This document shows positions 17,778 to 20,372 of a stretch of 20,372 nt of DNA, piece by piece (position 1 is the stretch's first letter; every line of letters begins with the position of its first letter). Made by a program: the position numbers and the translations under genes. The notes beneath the pieces were generated by a model. That model ran no database searches and was not told where the DNA came from. It saw only the letters and a list, made by a program, of their open reading frames with translations. Origin of the DNA: Cyclostephanos tholiformis (taxonomy: Eukaryota; Bacillariophyta; Thalassiosirophyceae; Thalassiosirales; Thalassiosiraceae); assembly GCA_036939975.1 (NCBI GenBank), contig JALLPB010000202.1, forward strand, positions 1 through 20,372, read 5' to 3'.

Positions 17778-19051
17778 TCAAACCTTCGACATCTCCTGTT
17801 CTCTAGGGGCGGGAGATGACGAGTGCTGTTTGGTAGGCGGGATGTTCGTGTTCTCGTTCATCTTAACGAACGTGTACAGCAGGCTCCCCCCAAGGACGGT
17901 GAATATTCCCAAAACGCCCATGACCGTCGGCTGATTCCCCCAGAGGTAGAATGCCATCAGCGACTGCACCGCCGCCTTGGCCGTGCCTGATATATTGTGC
18001 GTCAGGGGCGTCGTGGCCTTGATCTGAAGTACCGTGACTATGCCGATGGAAAAGCCGAAGAAGCCCGCCACGCACATCGCCGACCAGAACGCCGTCGACG
18101 TGAGCTGCTCCGACGCCGCCAATATGGTATCCCTCTCGAAGGCGTATATCAACGGCAGGAAGAGGAGGCTGGCATTAACGTTGTTGTAGAACGTCAGCTT
18201 CCAGTGATTGTCGTCGACCGCGGGCAACACGTACTTCGTGAAGATGGAATTGAGCGACACGAAGAGGGAGGATAGTACGCCCGCGATTGTACCGACGACG
18301 CTGAAATTCAATTCCCCGTGCGATCCCATGACGAATCCGACGATGACGATACCGAGGCATAATATGGTCTTGGTCGAGCTCTCGATGCCGAGGAATACTC
18401 GCGATAGCATGACGTTGAATACGATCGTGAGGCTCCTTGCGACGTTGTAGAAGGAAACCTCCACCAATTGCAGGCATAGATTGTTGAAGGTTATCATACC
18501 CACTGATTATATCATCCATCGCACGTCCCATCATTTGGTTCGATCCAACGCGATATATAAACGTGAAAAATTAGCGGGACACGACCGACGCACGCGAAAT
18601 ATTTTTCATCGATGCGACTAAAAAAGGTGGTGGTGGTGGTGGGGGGGGGGGGCGGGAAGGGTTATTTGTTATTTCCTCACTCACCGAATACCAAAGTCAA
18701 TGGAAAGATCTTCCTCGCCGGACCGAGGAGGTATTCCGCCTTGGGAAATTGAGAGCAGAAGCCGGGCTTGGGAGCATTCGCTGGCTTGCCATCCTCGCTC
18801 GCGCTCAAGGGCGCGTATTGTCCCGAGTTGCCGTTGTTGTTGTTGGACCGCCTCGCGCACTGGCCGCACAATCCCGCGACCCAGCATATCAATACCGTCA
18901 CGACGCATTGGAACCAGGTAACGAAGAGGGGTGCGGGGATGGACAATCCGTCGTTCGACATTAGTATCTTGTTGAGGTATACCATCGCGATGCTCACGAA
19001 CCAGTAGGTCCCGACCACGGATGCGATGTACATGGCCTCCGACGTTGCCAT
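17778..19051 (-). CDS. GDP-fucose transporter (SLC35C1 type, nucleotide-sugar transporter)
   Basis: Two exons, 19051-18685 and 18502-17778, give 363 residues. The 182-nt intron (GTGAGT...AATCAG, phase 1) restores Val in LVFVGMITFNNLCL. Family knowledge: a Golgi membrane antiporter bringing GDP-fucose into the lumen in exchange for GMP, feeding fucosyltransferases. Seen: about ten hydrophobic segments; YLNKILMS and PLFVTWFQCVV in exon 1, with an Asn/Ser-rich loop (about 68-95); then VSFYNVARSLTIVFNVMLS, SLNSIFTKYVLPAVDDNHWKLTFYNNVNA and ATTPLTHNISGTAKAAVQ, matching SLC35C1 block for block and distinguishing it from other SLC35 groups. The C-terminus is hydrophilic and ends MSKV. The intron carries (ACC)5 and C12 on the sense strand. 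It is convergent with the ALG6 locus; the 299 bases between show no gene. The start ATG at 19051 gives MATSEAMYIASVVGTYW. Confidence 0.9.
18626..18652 (-). repeat. (ACC)5-C12 tract in GDP-fucose transporter intron
   Basis: On the plus strand this reads (GGT)5 followed by G12; on the sense (minus) strand of the gene it is C12 followed by (ACC)5, lying shortly after the donor. It is the third intron in this window with a long C-run in the sense orientation. Confidence 0.85.
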
Positions 19052-19319
19052 TGTTGAGAAATTATGGGATTTATTCGGCGAAGAAGGGCAATTGAATTGA
19101 TGGCGTTTTACGATGATGGGGCGGCTGCGGATTGTTTGTTCTTTGATGACGCCACACTGATGACCACGAGATGATGAAGTGGATGGAGATTATGATAATA
19201 TATTATATGATGATGTTGTTGGACTCCCTCGGCTCGGTGGAGAGAATGGAGGTGTAAGTCGTTGCATTTCATGGAAAGAAAAAAGAGAGAAGGGATCAGC
19301 CCCTGACAAAGGAAAAATA

Positions 19320-19344
19320 CTTATTCCAAATCAATTGGAATAAG
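19320..19344. repeat. Perfect 10-bp inverted repeat with 5-nt spacer
   Basis: CTTATTCCAA (19320-19329), spacer ATCAA, and TTGGAATAAG (19335-19344). It sits about 270 bases upstream of the GDP-fucose transporter start. It could be a dimeric protein-binding site or a chance hairpin; no flanking duplication typical of a transposon end was seen. Confidence 0.7.
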
Positions 19345-19697
19345 CTCAAAGTTGAATATCTCCGCTTCAGACTAACAGGTTTCTAAGTGGGAATAGTAAC
19401 ATTGGCGAAGCCACTGAGTTTTTTTTCTTCTTCTTGAAGGTTCAACAATCCTTCAATTGGTTTAGAGTCTGTAGTACTCTACCATGTGACAATAATGACC
19501 CGTGACCCACATCACAGACCATGAGCAACGACTAACGGACCGAGAGATCTTCGTTTAATGGTGCAGGGGGGGGGGAAGAGGTATTCCGTAGGATGTGATT
19601 CGCATCAGAGTCCATCCGTCCATCGACGATGAAGGAGATGGGGCATTCCACATTGGATGATGGGAGGCATTTTTGGTATGGCACATACCGTTGGATA

Positions 19698-19725
19698 CGC
19701 GGCGTAAGCCTCACGCGGCGTAAGC
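19698..19725. repeat. Direct repeat CGCGGCGTAAGC, two copies
   Basis: CGCGGCGTAAGC occurs at 19698-19709 and 19714-19725, separated by CTCA. It lies about 300 bases upstream of the zinc-finger gene start. Confidence 0.7.
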
Positions 19726-20012
19726 AATATTATGCAAAAGGCATACATAGGCAGTAGTTGCATTCTCCGTTTGAGATGTATTCCTATGCCAAGACCATTT
19801 CCAAGCATCATGTCCTTCTTCCTATTTGTAAGAGGATTCCGCCCATATGTAGATCACCATTGGAGCACCGGTGGTTCAAAAGATATCGACAGCAACCCAA
19901 TATCATAACAGTTTGTGTTTTTGTTAGTGTGTTTTTTTGTTTTTTTGTCAAGTAGCAAAACCACGCACAATCCACACACAAACACACCAACCCACCCCCC
20001 CAAAACATCAAA

Positions 20013-20372
20013 ATGCCATCGCCGCTCCGCCAGGCCGCATGGGAGTGCGGGGACTGTGCCACCACCAACCATGGAAGGGAGCAGCTCCCCTGTTCATCCT
20101 GCCACGCCGTGAACCCGTGCCGGTATGAGATTCTGGCAGGGAGTGCTCCGGCAGTCACCGCCCGGACCACGTATGTGATGTGCACTGAGCAGCACATCAT
20201 CGTCCTGGAAGCCGCCGATGGTCGTGTTTCTGTTGTTCCCCGTCCGGTTGTCAATCAAGCCCTCCTTGCCAAGCGCTTGTGGGGGACAATAATCGACATT
20301 GTGGGGACAGAGACAGGTGAGAACGGCAGGTTGTGCCATGCCCACGAAGTGTGTGGAGCGCAGCTTTTCCCG
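20013..20372 (+). CDS. RanBP2-type zinc-finger protein, 3' truncated by the window
   Basis: The ATG at 20013 (context CATCAAAATGCC) opens a frame without a stop to the end of the window (120 codons). Seen: residues 10-30 read WECGDCATTN ... LPCSSC, the W-x-C-x2-C-x3-N-x7-C-x2-C pattern of a RanBP2-type zinc finger (one residue longer than the usual x6), followed by further Cys and His (NPC, RLCHAHEVC). The middle part is beta-rich (TYVMCTEQHIIVLEAADGRVSVVP). RanBP2 fingers bind RNA, ubiquitin or Ran; which applies here is unknown. A GTGAGA near 20318 could be a donor, so the final 18 codons may be intron. The gene is not identified further. Confidence 0.55.
   Translation, partial: MPSPLRQAAWECGDCATTNHGREQLPCSSCHAVNPCRYEILAGSAPAVTARTTYVMCTEQHIIVLEAADGRVSVVPRPVVNQALLAKRLWGTIIDIVGTETGENGRLCHAHEVCGAQLFP

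Larger units (their letters stand above)
19052..20012. other. Intergenic region with small repeats, no gene recognised
   Basis: This holds the 5' region of the leftward GDP-fucose transporter and the leader of the rightward gene at 20013. Open frames here are short and unlike known proteins. Two repeats are listed separately (19320-19344, 19698-19725). A G9 run lies near 19566. The last 60 bases before 20013 are CA- and C-rich (CCACACACAAACACACC), like an untranslated leader. Confidence 0.5.

Noticed and set aside
1..20372. CRISPR array, operon-like defence cluster, insertion sequence or viral element
   Set aside because: No spaced repeats, no transposase, integrase, reverse transcriptase or capsid-like frames, and no terminal inverted repeats with target duplications were seen. 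The window is eukaryotic with introns.

Overview
The window is nuclear DNA of a eukaryotic microalga, most likely a centric diatom or a close stramenopile relative (inference). The grounds are densely packed genes on both strands, short GT-AG introns (about 80-180 bases), GC-rich exons, low-complexity Gly/Asp/Arg/Pro insertions in otherwise conserved proteins, N-termini that look like diatom plastid presequences, and stramenopile-like versions of eukaryotic housekeeping genes. Nothing prokaryotic or viral was seen. Exon boundaries were worked out by hand from splice sites and frame continuity, without transcripts.

Layout. 1-1390 is an AT-richer flank with no recognisable gene. 1391-2917 (-) encodes RNA polymerase III subunit RPC4 (2 exons). 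3198-4222 (+) is an unrecognised protein with a Tudor/Agenet-like N-terminal part and a Met-rich C-terminus. 4483-5652 (-) is an IMPACT/YIH1 homologue (RWD plus UPF0029 domains). 5761-7846 (+) is a five-exon CLN3/battenin homologue with a 27-nt microexon. 7963-10689 (-) is a decayed stretch holding two chalcone-isomerase-like domain copies and a SET-domain methyltransferase, all broken by single-base frame shifts. 10950-12551 (+) is a four-exon RAD52. 12729-13261 (-) is a three-exon acidic ribosomal protein P1. 14181-14292 (+) is a U6 snRNA gene with a TATA box. 14551-17478 (+) is one continuous open frame in which the ER glucosyltransferase ALG6 runs without a stop into a second, probably separate, plastid-targeted-like protein. 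17778-19051 (-) is a two-exon GDP-fucose transporter. 19052-20012 is intergenic with small repeats. From 20013 (+) a RanBP2-type zinc-finger protein runs off the window.

How the genes relate. They are mostly unrelated eukaryotic single genes in convergent and divergent pairs, not a cluster or operon. Two thematic coincidences exist. A Pol III subunit (RPC4) and a Pol III transcript (U6) lie in the same window, as do other gene-expression genes (IMPACT, P1). ALG6 and the GDP-fucose transporter, both of protein glycosylation, are convergent neighbours.

No convincing new defence or mobile system was found. The most interesting points are the ALG6 run-on frame, the frameshifted SET/chalcone-isomerase-like block beside intact genes, the CLN3 microexon, and sense-strand poly-C tracts in the introns of three different genes.
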